Part shown: positions 22,060-35,218 of the stretch, piece after piece
Layout of the letters: every line of letters begins with the position of its first letter
Position numbering within the stretch: the stretch's first letter is position 1
NCBI RefSeq assembly: GCF_009017415.1
Contig: NC_092408.1
Coordinates: forward strand, 3,038,001 to 3,102,000
Direction of reading: 5' to 3'
Source: Aspergillus flavus
Lineage: Eukaryota; Ascomycota; Eurotiomycetes; Eurotiales; Aspergillaceae
DNA length: 64,000 nt
The notes under the pieces: model-generated
Told to the model about the DNA's origin: nothing
Database searches by the model: none
What the model saw: the letters and a program-made list of their open reading frames with translations, nothing else
Position numbers and translations under genes: made by a program

Positions 22060-22930
22060 ATGCGTACCTACGACGATTCTTTCAGCGGTCAGAAGATCTA
22101 CCCTGGAAAGGTGCGTTGTGTCCACTTCCGCAAGAGACAACGCTCTCTTCCCATATCGAAAATACGAAACCCTTGCCCAGGCTACCCCGAGCCAGCCAAT
22201 CCGCCCCCAATACCAAAAAAATCATACACAAAAAAATATACGAAATTTATCAGGATATATTCGTTGACATTTAGACAATTATAGGGTAAGCTGTACGTCC
22301 GTGGCGACAGCAAGATCTTCCGCTTCCAGAATGGAAAGTCCGAGTCCCTCTTCCTCCAGCGCAAGAACCCCCGCCGCATCTCCTGGACTGTCCTCTACCG
22401 TCGCCAGCACAAGAAGGGTATCTCTGAAGTCAGTACCGCCAAGTTTTCCCCATGGTTGAAGTTGTTTCTTTGGTTTTCCGGAAGGGTCCGACATGTCGGG
22501 ACTTGAGTTGGGTCCGGTGATGGAACATGGACATGTCAACTAGCACGATGCGGAAACATCGGAAAGGAGCCGGGATGTATCTGCAGGTGACGAAGCGTTG
22601 GGACAGGATCAGAAATGCTGACGGGATATCTTTCAATGCATACAGGAAGTCGCTAAGAAGCGTACCCGCCGTGCCGTCAAGTCCCAGCGTGCTATCGTTG
22701 GTGCTTCCCTCGACGTGATCAAGGAGCGCCGCAACCAGCGCCCTGAGGCCCGTGCTGCTGCTCGCCAGCAGGCCATCAAGGACGCCAAGGAGAAGAAGGC
22801 CGCTTCCGAGAAGGCTAAGAAGGCCGAGAAGGCCAAGAACGCTGCCGCCGGCAAGGGTACCGCCCAGCGCATCCAGAGCAAGCAGGGTGCTAAGGGCTCT
22901 GCCCCCAAGGTTGCCGCCAAGTCTCGTTAA
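22060..22930 (+). CDS. RPL24: 60S ribosomal protein eL24
   Basis: Three exons (22060-22110, 22285-22428, 22646-22930) give 159 residues. eL24 sits on the large subunit at an intersubunit bridge. The N-terminal RPL24e domain is seen as [25 protein letters not shown], then [23 protein letters not shown], followed by [31 protein letters not shown] and a Lys/Ala-rich helical C-terminus. Codon use is strongly C-ending, as for highly expressed fungal genes. Both introns are long for this genome (174 and 217 nt); long introns are usual in ribosomal protein genes and sometimes host snoRNAs. Confidence 0.96.
22510..22625 (+). ncRNA. Speculative C/D-box snoRNA-like segment inside RPL24 intron 2
   Basis: Within intron 2, GTGATGG (one mismatch to the C box RUGAUGA) is preceded directly by CCG, and a CTGA D-box candidate near the other end is followed directly by CGG. 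The flanks can form the short terminal stem typical of C/D snoRNAs. GTGACGA in between resembles a C' box. The C-box mismatch falls at a position that matters for the kink-turn, so this is only a weak call. Confidence 0.15.
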
Positions 22931-23835
22931 ACGGAATAGAAGCGGTTTGGCTTGGGCTGGGGAGTATGAAGGAATTCGGGAGGCTTCTGGAGCTGGAATT
23001 TGTGTTTCCTTCACAAAATTTATGCAATAAATCGGCGTATGTGCTATGGTTTCTTGCGGACGAGATTCCCGCACGGCTCTCAGATAGGCTCTGTCATTGT
23101 GCGCCATGGTATTTACCAGGAAATGGAAAAATGGATGTGACATGATAGCCGTTTTTGTCGCTCTGGGCCTGTAGATTCCTGTACGGGTTTTTTAGTTTAC
23201 GATGTGACATAATGTCATAATTGGATTTAGATTGTTCTCACGATGTTCCCATACGTAAGAACTCTTATCTTATCTAGTACAGGTCTTCCCTTGGCGTTGC
23301 GCTACTGTTCTTCCTATGTGATGAAGTAGGAATATCAGACTATCTTTGCCAGTGAGGGGCTAGAAGCATTTTGAAATATCGACATTATAACATTATTGCG
23401 ACCCTCTAATATGTTGTCTATAAAATGGATGGCAGTAACAAGGCATCCTAGCTCTATCCAAGTGAACATGATGGCGACTACCCCTGGGCAATCAATTCGA
23501 CAAAAGTATAAATGTCTCCACGCGAATATGCCCATCTCTCGAAATTGGGTCATCGAGACGAAGTCGACAGGTCGAGAGCCACTCGTGCCATGCACCATCA
23601 AGAGTGTCCGCTCCTCTGACCTTTCTTGAGTATACTCGACTGAGTCCCACTAGAGAGAAGCCCAAGAATAGGCGAGCCAATTCGCCAAGCAATCGTGTCC
23701 CGAACACCAGGCCTTGTAAACCCGAACAAGAATTCTTGAGAAGGCCCCTCACGAATTATGAAGGATTCTCACAGACAAACCCTGTACCATTTATCTGAAC
23801 GCCAGTATAAGTCCCATTAAACGCGAAGTCTAATT
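22931..23835. other. Convergent RPL24/GNA1 3' region
   Basis: 905 bp lies between converging genes. Short ORFs on both strands (for example 23492-23752 minus) show no family features or ATG-led conserved frame. No repeat was seen. Confidence 0.4.
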
Positions 23836-24473
23836 CTAGTAGTAGTGGGCCATTTCCAGGCCGGCACGCTTAAAGCCACACTTGAGGTAGAAGCCCTCAT
23901 TGTGTTCGGAGCAATCAAGGATGCTCTATAAGGAAAGATTAGCAACAGGGACATTCTAAGAAAAAAGGGGGTTCAAGCGAAGCATACCTTGTAACAACCG
24001 ACGTTAGCAGCCACGTAGTCCAAAGCCTGGATGAGCCTCAAGCCCAATTTCTTTCCCTGCTGCGACTGATCAACGGCAATATCTTCGATGTGCCCAACCA
24101 TGCCAAGAGAGTGGATGAACTTCCGCTCGACAAGCAAACTGCCGGTACCGACGACACGGTCCGTGTTATCGCAGATCACAAGCAAGTAATACTCGTCATT
24201 ACGGGCAGAGATCCAGTCAAACCGCTGGCTCCATTGCTCCTCAGTGATGTCGCCGACGGTGGTCAACACACGGAGGACATCGAGGAAACCCCGCTTGTAG
24301 TCGGAACGGCGAACAGGACGGATAGTGTATCCCTCTGGGAGAGCAGCGACCACTTCAGGAGAGATCAAGGAACTCGAGAAGAGAGGGGCGTCGTCGGTTT
24401 GGGAGTTCATGGTGGGTTTGACGGAGACTGCAATAGGGGCAGGAGTCGTGGTAGTAGTGGTAAGGTTGGTCAT
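23836..24473 (-). CDS. GNA1: Glucosamine-6-phosphate N-acetyltransferase
   Basis: Two exons (24473-23988 and 23925-23836; 62-nt intron) give 191 residues. Gna1 acetylates glucosamine-6-phosphate with acetyl-CoA in UDP-GlcNAc synthesis, feeding chitin and glycoprotein production. A GNAT fold is clear: LPEGYTIRPVRRSDYKRGF, VLRVLTTVGDITEEQW, VVGTGSLLVERKFIHSLG, VGHIEDIAVDQSQQGKKLG (acetyl-CoA loop), then GCYK spliced to SILDCSEHNEGFYLKCGFKRAG and terminal MAHYY. The first about 35 residues are Thr/Pro-rich and not conserved; a second in-frame ATG at 24410 could be used. An in-frame TTG at 24509 is not a start. The gene converges with RPL24. Confidence 0.95.
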
Positions 24474-25357
24474 TGTGATTTGTAGATAAATACTGTAGTA
24501 GTGGTTCAAATGGTGATCGGTTAAAGGAGCGAGCCGTGAATTTAAGTCTGGATGATCGATGGAGCTAATCGATCACTGTCCGCTGGTCTTTTTAGGGGTA
24601 GACAGAACTATGCGGTGTGAAACACAGTGGGGTCGGGTCCCGATTAGATTTATTGATCTTTTGACCGAACAAGGACAACGTCGAAAAGAGTGGAAAGAGA
24701 GATTCAAATTAGAATGAAGAAAGAGCGAGACACAAGAGTAATCCTCTACGCTCAATTACTAGAGGCTCAGCGAGAGACGAATGCTTGGAAGAAGGATGTG
24801 AGAACAAACTGAAATTCCCAGGTGGGGACAGAACAGGTATTTATCGATAAACAAAAATTACTTACCATGGATTTAAGTTGGGACCTGAGACGCTCGATAC
24901 CAAAGTACTTGAAATCTGTTAGTACAGATTTGAAGAGATTTCCATTCCAAACAAGCGAGAAAAAAAATAAATAAAAAATACAGTCGCCTTTCACAGCCAC
25001 TGTGCTATACCTCTCGGTGCTGAAGATGCTACTAATGCATGCATGTAATTGGGAGCTACTAATTTTTCTCAATCCAGCGCATTCTACAGGGCAACAGCGG
25101 GCGCACTATCTGGTTGGCGCAGCTACCAATGGAATTCCAAAAATAACTCCAGGACTTGGAATCCTGTAGCCACTGCCTGATAAATCAAAAATACACCAAT
25201 TCTAAAAATAAAATTCGTACAACAGCATTTTTATCTGTATACACTAGAATACATCACAACATATCTGAAAGGAAAAAATGCTAATTTCGCTATATCTTAA
25301 ACTGAACCAATCCATTCTAACCCCCTTTTCGTCATTTAGGTATCAAAATGCACCCCT
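24474..25357. other. GNA1 promoter and fumarase 3' region
   Basis: This interval is A/T-rich, especially 25140-25340, which probably holds the fumarase 3' UTR. No coding or RNA feature was recognised. Confidence 0.4.
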
Positions 25358-27401
25358 CTATTTCTTCTCCTTAGGAGCAAGCATCAGCTCAGGGCGGACA
25401 TGGGTGTCGAAGTCCTCCTCGCTAAGGGCCTGCAGCTCCATAGCACTCTGCTTCAGAGTGAGACCCTTCTTGTGGGCGTTCTTAGCGACCTTGGACGCCA
25501 TGTCGTAACCGATAACGGGGTTCAAGCAGGTGACGAGCATCAGACTGGGGAGGCGTTAGTCTAGTTAAGGCATTTTAACGTAAGCGAAGGAATTACATAC
25601 CTCTCGTGGAGCAGGGAGTTGATTCTGGGCTCGTTGGCCTCGAGACCGTGCACCAGGTTCTTCTCGAAGCTCTTCATGCCATCCGAAAGAATGCGCGAGC
25701 TGTGCAGAAGGTTGCGGATCATGACGGGCTTGAACACGTTAAGCTCGAACTGACCGTTCATACCACCAACGGTAGCAGCGACGTGGTTACCCATAACTTG
25801 GGAGCAGATCATGGTAAGGGACTCGCACTGAGTGGGGTTGACCTTTCCAGGCATGATAGAGGAGCCGGGCTCGTTCTCGGGGAGGATCAGCTCGCCCAGA
25901 CCGCAACGAGGTCCAGAACCGAGGTAACGGATATCCTGGGCGATCTTGAAGAGAGAGCAAGCAAGGGTGTTAAGGGAACCAGAGGCCTCGACGATCGCAT
26001 CGTGAGCAGCGAGAACCTCGAACTTGTTGGGGGCGGTCTTGAATTCGGTGCCAGTCATCTTGGTGACCTCGGCGGCAATGGCCTCATCAAAGCCCTTGAA
26101 GGTGTTCAGACCAGTACCGACAGCAGTTCCACCCTGAGCAAGATAGCGGAGGTGGGGAAGAGAGTTCTGAACGCGCTCAATGTTGCGATCAAGCTGGGCA
26201 ACGTAGCCGGAGAACTCCTGACCAAGAGTAAGAGGAGTAGCATCCTGCAGATGGGTACGACCGATCTTGATGATCTTCTCAAAGTTCTCCACCTTCACCT
26301 GGAGAGCATCGCGAAGGCTCTTGAGGGAAGGCAGCAAAGTTCCCTCGAGCTCCAAAACAGCAGCGATGTGCATAGCAGTAGGGAAAGAGTCGTTGGAGGA
26401 AGCAGACATGTTGACGTGGTCGTTGGGGTGCACAGGCTTCTTAGATCCCATCTTGCCACCCAAGATCTCGATGGCACGGTTCGAGATGACCTCGTTGGAG
26501 TTCATGTTGGACTGGGTGCCGGAACCAGTCTGCCAAACGACAAGAGGGAAGTGGTCCATGAGCTTGCCCTCGGCAACCTCGGCGGCAGCCTTCTGAATAG
26601 CCTCACCAATCTTGGGGTCTAGAACACGCGGGGAATCGTTAGAAATGTTTTACTATAACATCATGCTGGTAAAGATATGCGTACCAAGGCCAAACTTCAT
26701 GTTCACGGTAGCAGCAGCACCCTTCAGGATACCGAAAGCCTTGACAACACCCTCAGGCATACGGTCCTGAGGCTGGTTGATGTCAAAGTTACCCAGGGAA
26801 CTATTCTCAGATTGATTAGCCTCTGTATATCCTCTTGCTTGCGGCTCGGTGAGAGCTTCTCGAGGCGGCTTCTTACCGCTGGGTCTGGGCACCCCAGTAC
26901 TTGTCGGCAGGGACCTATCACAACATACGATTAGACCTTTGAAGACAACCCAGTGTTATGTAGGAGATAATCTCACCTCAATCTCGCCAAAGGCGTCAGT
27001 TTCAACGCGAGTTTCCGAAGCCTGTGAGGAGAGGAACTGTCAGCATTGTGGGTTGGAAAACCGTACTCTTCCGCTAGAAGCAAAACCATTGCTACAGCAC
27101 TGAGCGGAGAGTACAATGACTAGTATTCTTCCATCATAAAGCCCAGTATGCGTACCATTCTTGCGGTTGTACCAAAAGTTCTCTTGCTGGAGATGGTGTT
27201 CAAGGACTGAAGGCGGGGGAACTGGAGTTGTCGGCTATTGGTGCTCAGAGCGCGACGGCAACCGAGAGAAGCGGGGGACCGGGCAGCACAAGCTAAAGCA
27301 GAGCGTGCGACTGCGGGGGAACTGGCAGACGCTCTCGATGCTGCATGCGCCAAAGAAGCCATCGACCGCACCGCGGCTCGAAAGTTCGAGGGTGCCAACA
27401 T
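25358..27401 (-). CDS. FUM1: Fumarate hydratase (class II), mitochondrial/cytosolic
   Basis: Six exons (27401-27156, 27021-26977, 26914-26877, 26800-26685, 26618-25601, 25544-25358) give 549 residues. The enzyme interconverts fumarate and malate in the TCA cycle. Exon 1 encodes an Ala/Ser/Arg-rich presequence of about 80 residues ending near [12 protein letters not shown]. The mature enzyme starts at about [28 protein letters not shown]. Active-site motifs follow: [41 protein letters not shown] and the signature [11 protein letters not shown]. The last exon adds [15 protein letters not shown] and a Lys-rich tail. An internal Met in the presequence ([10 protein letters not shown]) might give a second start. 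Fungal fumarases are commonly dual-targeted. Confidence 0.95.
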
Positions 27402-28914
27402 GATGGAGCTAGACAAGGATGATTTTGTTTAGTTTTGTACTCATTAGGTCAATGGCTCTGAATTGGGAAGACAAAAGTCGTATAAATACCTCAAATTATG
27501 TGTGTCTATAAGAATAACAATAAAAGTACAAGAATGAATATATTAGGAGAAGAAACACAGAAAGGAGAAAAAAGAAAGCAAACTCGAAGGTACTGCATTC
27601 AGCAATTATTCCATTGCTTTTCCGATTCCGCTGCCGAAATCCCCCGGCCCGGTAACGCGATGACCATACATACAGAAAATCATTACCTAGCGAAGATCCC
27701 GATGTGTATGGTATGGTAACCATCCTCGCCGGGTAAACCATGATCCTCCTCTATATACATACATCATAACAGCAAGTTCCTTCTCCATGGCAATAATCAC
27801 CTTTTTATTATACGATGTTCCCGCTTCACAGATACCATCCAAATGGGGGGTAATACTGGTACCTCAGGCATACACATCATTCCTACTCTACAGTGTACAA
27901 CCAGCAGCCTCCAGCTTCCCAGCTTTCCAGCTTCAGCTTCTCCTTCGTCTCGTAGACGGTCCATTTCCGCTGTGAACGCTAGGGCTAGCGCGAGACCTAA
28001 GCTGGAAGCTAGCATAAAGTTGATTCTCCAGTCCTGTGCACTCAGTCAGCGCTTGCATGCTCAGCATCTACCAAAGTTCTAGCCATCATGCGCACACACC
28101 TCCTCTGACTATGCTGGTCGAGGCACTTCCAGGATGCTTGTGGAGATATGTCATCCTTGCCGTTGGCAGTGCCGGTATAAATTTTATTTCTCGGTACGAC
28201 TCATATGGCCAGTTAACCCGATTAAACCGCCCCTCTGGGGTGAAGACATTGTTTGAATCACACGCAGGCACATTCAAAATTTGCAAGCGTAGTGGGATGT
28301 TAACATCCCTGCAAAGATGGACGGACACTGCTGACAGATAACCTCTTACCACCGACTGCCATCCGATGTGGGTTAATTTTGAACTTCTCGACCTTCTGAA
28401 ACCGGATTCAGATTGATAGTTAGTCCGCCTGTAGCTGAAATCCGTGGGTATACAACGATCCCAGGAGGGCAGTGGCTTACCCAGTTGAACGCGGCCCAGC
28501 AGTGGGTGCAATGCCTATTCTGGGGGGCAAGTTGATAGTCGATTCAAATGCTTCCGGACCCGTAGCACGGCTATACTGGTAGCATATCTCGCCGGACTTT
28601 CTTTAAACTTCTCGATCGGCACTTCATGTATATGTAGGTGGCTCACAGTGTATTCTTTATTGTGTTCGACATAGATTTGGTCCAAGCGAGGAAGCAGTTT
28701 GGGAGCAATACTGTTATATATAAAGTGGTCGAATGATGGTTGGTAGACGTAATGAATGTAGATTTGGACCCCCAAGTTGTTTGAAAAATATGGCTATAGC
28801 TTGATTACAGTCATAAGATATTTGTAAATTTATAAACCGAAGGCTTCTGTATTGTTCAACTAAAAGATAGTTATTAAGATCAAGGGTCTAATTGAACACG
28901 CGTTGAGGCCTCTA

Positions 28915-28963
28915 CGATGTATATACTCCATACATACATCGGAGTAGCTTCGCTTACTCCGTA
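28915..28963. repeat. Two adjacent inverted repeats
   Basis: CGATGTAT (28915-28922) pairs with ATACATCG (28934-28941), and directly after it CGGAGTA and TACTCCG form a second hairpin with an 8-nt loop. The TACTCCGTA unit recurs elsewhere in the window. Confidence 0.55.
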
Positions 28964-29142
28964 GAAGTTGAATCTGACACCCTTCCAACCCCCCTCCCTA
29001 TTATCAGCCGACGTGACCTCGAATCGGAAGAGACCATCATTCAGCCTAACCTAGAGAGTACAGTCAGCACCCTACCCATGTACAAGCCGTCATTCATTCA
29101 ACTCGTACCACTTTCCGCCTTGTCAATTTCACTGTTGGCCTT

Positions 29143-29176
29143 GGGTGGCCCTACCACATCTACGATGTGGTCACCC
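29143..29176. repeat. Strong imperfect palindrome
   Basis: ACCACATC (29153-29160) and GATGTGGT (29164-29171) are exact inverted copies around TAC. The outer GGGTG/CACCC arms (29143-29147 and 29172-29176) extend the stem beyond a 5-nt bulge. Confidence 0.6.
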
Positions 29177-30284
29177 TAATATGAGCGGAACACTGTTAAG
29201 TTGAATATGTATTCCCCCTATGGACTATTGCATTATATCTAGTTCAGTTGACATACTTATCTCACCTATCCTACTATATCCATACTCAATAAACTAATCT
29301 ATTTCTCTCGATCAGGTTTCCTACGAATATATATAGCAACATCGTACCGCTAGTCCAATAACTCTCGGGTGTTATTACTGAGTTCCAGATGGTTCACTGC
29401 GTTACTAGCAAATTATATCATAGTTCACACCATGACAAAAAATCTTGCATATTGCTGGTTAGCTAAATGCGCGTCGACAAGTATCTCTACCTTCACTGGT
29501 GCCAAGGCGCCCAAAGGCACTCTTGGGAAGGAGAAGGCGACACAAAAAGCACGAAAGAAAAAGAAACTATCAACTAAGGCCTAACTGGCTGTGCCTGCAT
29601 TGTGGCATTTCGTGACCTAATTGTCCTTTGATTTGGAACATCTCAGGCCTTCCGTTGAAATATCCGTGGCAAGCCTTGATATGGAGGGTCTACCACTATC
29701 CGACAGGTGACAATCTCCCTTACTTTCACCTTTAGGTCAAGGAAATAACCTCGCCATAGGTCATATGCTCTTCTACTTCCAACCCTTCCAAAGATGCGTG
29801 TGATCCCAGTACCGTCATCATTGAAAGCATCTACCAAAAGGATACATCGCCCTCGACCAGTCAGGGAGCGTTTTCCTACTCGATCTCCATGGTACGGCCC
29901 ACAATTCAGGAACTATCCATCGCTAAGCGCGTTTTGCCGTCGGGTATTGTCGCCCGCCTGCGACGGCAAATTATGAGACTAAAAAAAAAGGAAAAAAAGA
30001 GGCAATATTTAATGTTAGCGGATAACTAGGCCGGCGATATCGGGCCAATGCCACTACTAATATATCACACTAGCCATTGAGTCATGCAGAAAACCAATTC
30101 TGTAATCTGATTACTTATTTTGGCAGTATAGACAAGACTTGAGTGACCTCGTCTTCCATATCTAAGCAGCATCTTCTCCACTCTCTTCCGTTTGTGACCC
30201 CCTTCTTTCGCAATCGCAACACTCCCCTGGGAGAAATCAATTGAGTGAACTTCCGTGAGACTACTGTATAACGTCATAACCACC

Positions 30285-31671
<1,387 letters not shown>

Positions 31672-32270
31672 GCATGTATTGTTATGCTGATGATTACAAC
31701 GAGGAACGAAACAAAACAAGGAAAGAAAAAAACAAGCGACGCTCAGTACATATCTAACGTGTCTTTGTCGTACATATGAGGATTCAAAGCATATCGGCGC
31801 AATAGTTGGCATTCTTTACTTGCATTTTATGTGAAGGTCGGGAAGGGTCCTTCCATGCCAGGGGACATTGTCAGATAGTATGATGTACGTGTACTGGAGT
31901 GTGCACGACAGGATAGATGTACTTCTTGATTAGATATATATATAGCATTTCAAATGATCATGGAAATTTACGATGAGATCAACAGAAACCCTACTATATA
32001 ATATGGAGAACTTTATAATATCAGATAAATCCTGCAGCATTAGAAGCTACCTCTATAATACAAACAAGACACAAGAGCGCAGAAGGGGTAAGATATGAAA
32101 TGTATAAAAGAGGCATACATTAGGAAACGTCGTGCCGCGAGAGACTCATCTACTAGCATATTGGCTATACAATTACAGACTTCGATGAACTCCAAGTCTT
32201 GAACAGCATAAGAAGAGGAGGAAAAGAAAACAGGGAAAAGAGACATAAGGAAAACGCTCACATAGACCCA
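31672..32270. other. Convergent 3' region of AAT2 and CHS5
   Basis: About 600 bp of AT-rich sequence holds the two 3' ends. Nothing else was recognised. Confidence 0.45.
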
Positions 32271-33712
32271 TTAAAGAGGGACTTCATTGAAGTCCCCTTC
32301 GCCTTCTTTTCCCTTGCCCTTCTTCACCTCATCACCTGATGACTCTTCTTTTGTTTCTTCTACCTTCTCTTGTGCATCCTCTTCCTTCTCTTCATTATCA
32401 GCCTTATCCTCTTTCTCAGATGAACCTGCTGTTTCCGCGGCATCGGCATCCCCATTTTGCTCGGCATGGCCGTTAGGGGTCGGCTCCGGGGACGCTGCAG
32501 CCTCGCTCTCATCCTTGGGAGGAGGCGGCGGAGGCTGTTCATCTTCATCATCCGAAGGTCCTTCCGAGTCCTCAGCTCTCGGTTGACCGCTCATGCCGGC
32601 GCCAGGGAACGGAGTAATTGGCGGCTCAGCGATAGACTCCTGTCTCTCTCGTGTCGGCTGAGGCTGGAGACTCAGTCTCGACTGGGACTGGGACTGAGAC
32701 TGGATATGATTCTGTGTGTTGGCAGTCATGGTAGACATGGTACGCTGATGTTGTGTTGACGCATGAATAGGACCCAGCTGTCTGGCCTTGGGGTCGGCAT
32801 TTAGATAGTAGCCACGGACACTCACGATAGTGCCCTCAGCTTCACACGCATCGACCCATTCCGGCGTCACGACGGGGATATTCATCTCAACAGCCTTCTC
32901 CCACAGCGGGCCTTTCCCTTCCGTGCACACGAAGTGAGTCGTATCGATGCGGACTGTATCGATCAGCTTGCCGCCGATGCGATCCAGCGCAGCACCAAGT
33001 GCCTCCTTCTGCTGTTCCGGCAGAACACCCGCCGTAACCGTGATACCGGAGAGATCGGTCATCTTGTGCGTCCGACATGTCAGCTTCTCTGACTGGTATG
33101 TGCCGGCGGTTGTGCGCAGGACCAAGTGGAAGGTGTATTCGGTGTGGATTGCCAGTCCGCTGATCTTGGTGGAGCGTGTCTCGAGGGGTCGCGGGATGGA
33201 TCCGGCTTTGGAGCCATTGCGATAGAGTGAGAGGGATTTCAGAGATGCTGTGGCCAGGTCGATCGGATCCCACTCCAGTACTAGCGAGGTCTGGGTTGCG
33301 TTGCGGAGTCGCAGTATCGGCGGGGAGGGCGTTTTGACGCCGTATGTGCTGAGGATGCGTTTCTGAAGACTTTGGAATCCGGTGGCGCTGGCTTCTTCGG
33401 CGGAGTGATTGCGCGCTACGGTGATGTCGACGATGCTGCCGGATGTGATGTTGTTAGGGAGGAGAACGGAGGGAAACTCGATCTGTAATAATAGCGTTAG
33501 TACTTGCGAAATGGACAAGTATTGGAACTGTCGCAAATGCAGTGATGTTGTTTCATGGTTGAATAGATGAGTCAGAGATCGAGGGGTCTCAAAGGGGTGA
33601 AACAGTCGCATCAATTGCAGCAAGAGAGGGGACGACTTACCAGTCGGTTATCCTGTGTCAAGAGGACGGCGACTCCAGCGTCTACCTTGCCCACTGTCAA
33701 GGAGACCAGCAT
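32271..33712 (-). CDS. CHS5: Exomer scaffold subunit Chs5 (FN3-BRCT protein)
   Basis: Two exons (33712-33641 and 33482-32271; phase-0 intron of 158 nt) give 427 residues. Chs5 is the core of exomer, which carries chitin synthase and other cargo from the trans-Golgi to the cell surface. The N-terminal segment (MLVSLTVGKVDAGVAVLLTQ, then IEFPSVLLPNNITSGSIVDI) is the dimerisation region. A fibronectin-III domain follows (PPILRLRNATQTSLVLEWDPID). A BRCT domain comes next: SGITVTAGVLPEQQKEALGAAL, THFVCTEGKGPLWEKAVEMNIPVV, PEWVDACEAEG. The last about 170 residues are disordered, with Gln/Ser repeats, a polyproline patch and an acidic Glu/Lys-rich end. Yeast Chs5 is longer, mainly because of its tail. 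Confidence 0.94.
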
Positions 33713-34114
33713 CTTGGAAGATAAGAAAAAGAAGTTAATCGATTATTGATGGCGCATAAAAGAAAGATAAGATTGGGTAATAAGAAAGGGTTGATTGATA
33801 TCTTGGGAGGTTAGTGCTACAACTGCTTCTAGTCCGTTGTTGTCTTGCTTCCAGGCCTCGAGAGGATCGGCAAGTTAGCGAATGTGCCAAGGAGGCAGTG
33901 CCGCGCGTTATATCTCCGAGTCCCTGTACTTATGGGGAATGTCCTCCACTATTCTTGTTTACTCAGTCATGTTTTATATGATTGCTCGCAAATGATGGGC
34001 TTGTGCTACCACATTTGAAGCAATCATTATCCTCAATGGACTTAGAGAATAAGGATCAGATCCAGTTGACAACCAACAACGTCACACGACCACAATATAT
34101 ATACATTCCTTGGA
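33713..34114. other. CHS5 promoter and upstream gene 3' end
   Basis: About 400 bp with no coding feature. A purine-rich tract (33715-33790) directly precedes CHS5 and is pyrimidine-rich on the CHS5 sense strand. Confidence 0.4.
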
Positions 34115-34648
34115 TTAATTACTACTACTATTGTTTCTTTGGGAATTCTTAATTGACACCTTGACGCCCTCATTTCGCACCGTTTTCGGGTGGTCTCCCT
34201 TGTTCCTGTTCTGTATCAAGGAATCGACGAGAGTATTCATATCCGCCTGGACTGTAGCATAATCTTCTTGGACACACTGCGGGCGGACAAGGATGTCGAC
34301 GGATCCTACCAAATTATCACCCTCTCCATCTGATACTGCGGCACCTTCACCAGAGCTTGGTCTTATCCTTCTGCCCTCAGTATCAAAGCCGCGCTCCTTC
34401 AATGCGCGCTGAAACGCTATCCGGACCCTCCGTGCACACCATGACCGGACCACTCGCTTTTGCTGCTGCAGATGTTGTAGAGATACTCTCCACCATAATG
34501 TAGTCCGATCACGGGTGGCATATAAATGTTGAATTTTGAACCGGATAGGATTGGTCGGAGAAGCTAGGTACCGGGAAGCGATAGGAGATATGACATGCTT
34601 CGGAACATACCGCAGAGTAAACTGCTTTGTTGATGCGAGGAACTTCAT
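34115..34648 (-). CDS. 177-residue basic protein of unknown function
   Basis: An intronless ATG-led ORF of 177 residues. The first half is strongly basic and aromatic (KQFTLRYVPKHVISPIASRYL, WWRVSLQHLQQQKRVVRSW, RRVRIAFQRALKERGFD), and the second half is acidic to polar with a Ser/Asn-rich end. The N-terminus has hydroxylated, basic character that could suit a mitochondrial presequence, but this is weak. I do not recognise a family. ORF length, a good ATG and its position between CHS5 and a divergent TIF11 promoter support a real gene. It could still be a chance ORF. Confidence 0.5.
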   Translation of the reverse strand: MKFLASTKQFTLRYVPKHVISPIASRYLASPTNPIRFKIQHLYATRDRTTLWWRVSLQHLQQQKRVVRSWCARRVRIAFQRALKERGFDTEGRRIRPSSGEGAAVSDGEGDNLVGSVDILVRPQCVQEDYATVQADMNTLVDSLIQNRNKGDHPKTVRNEGVKVSIKNSQRNNSSSN

Positions 34649-35218
34649 GTCTAAGGTGACTAGGTAGCCAAGAAACAGCCTTGCTCTTCTGGCTAGGAAA
34701 TATGAGACTGGGACCTAGGGCACTGACGCTAGACGGTGTCACCTTCCCTTCATTGTTCAGCTAGATGAAACCAGCTCTTCTAGCGGTGGTAGGAGGTAGC
34801 GCGCAGTTATTTGTGTCGGAAACCTTTCAAGGAATCAAATGTCAAAGAGGTAAGAGGTAAAATAGACGTATGGTTCTTTCTTCATGGAACTGGATTCATC
34901 GATTTTGACCCAAATCGGACGATTTCCATTTATTTTTCTGCCAAAAGAAACAATCCAGGCGGTAACGGTAACCAGCTTTCATTGGCCGACCCCTGTAGGC
35001 GGCCTTAGGCATGACTCAGGCCGCCACGCCACCGGCGGCCCCCCACCGATTATATATTCAGAAAAGCGTCGAAATTACTTCCCGCCTACTCGACACTTCC
35101 CCCACTTTCACCACTTTCGGTCCTTTGGGACACATACGACTTCCCCTTTTTTTCATATCAGATTTGACATCTGATATTGCATCGAGTGGAAATCTATCGC
35201 GGTTAGCGATTTTCCGTC
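34649..35218. promoter_or_regulatory. Divergent promoter of the 177-aa gene and TIF11
   Basis: 570 bp. A GC-rich patch with GGCGGCC-type direct and inverted copies lies at about 34995-35045 (TAGGCGGCC, CAGGCCGCC, CCGGCGGCC). A CT-rich leader precedes TIF11. Confidence 0.4.

Larger units (their letters stand above)
27402..30284. other. 2.9-kb gene-free interval between fumarase and aspartate aminotransferase
   Basis: This is a shared upstream region of two divergent metabolic genes. No ORF here both starts with ATG and looks coding: the largest (28086-28511 minus) begins at TTG and lacks an early Met. The interval contains several inverted repeats, listed separately, and a CT-rich segment at about 30150-30240 that is probably the aminotransferase leader. 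A noncoding RNA or a decayed mobile element is possible but not shown. Confidence 0.45.

Noticed and set aside
25606..26622. Plus-strand ORF of 338 codons
   Set aside because: It is antisense to the fumarase main exon, whose coding character and motifs are unambiguous.
28086..28511. Minus-strand ORF of 141 codons in the fumarase-AAT2 interval
   Set aside because: It begins at TTG, has no Met until near its end, and shows no family features or flanking splice logic.
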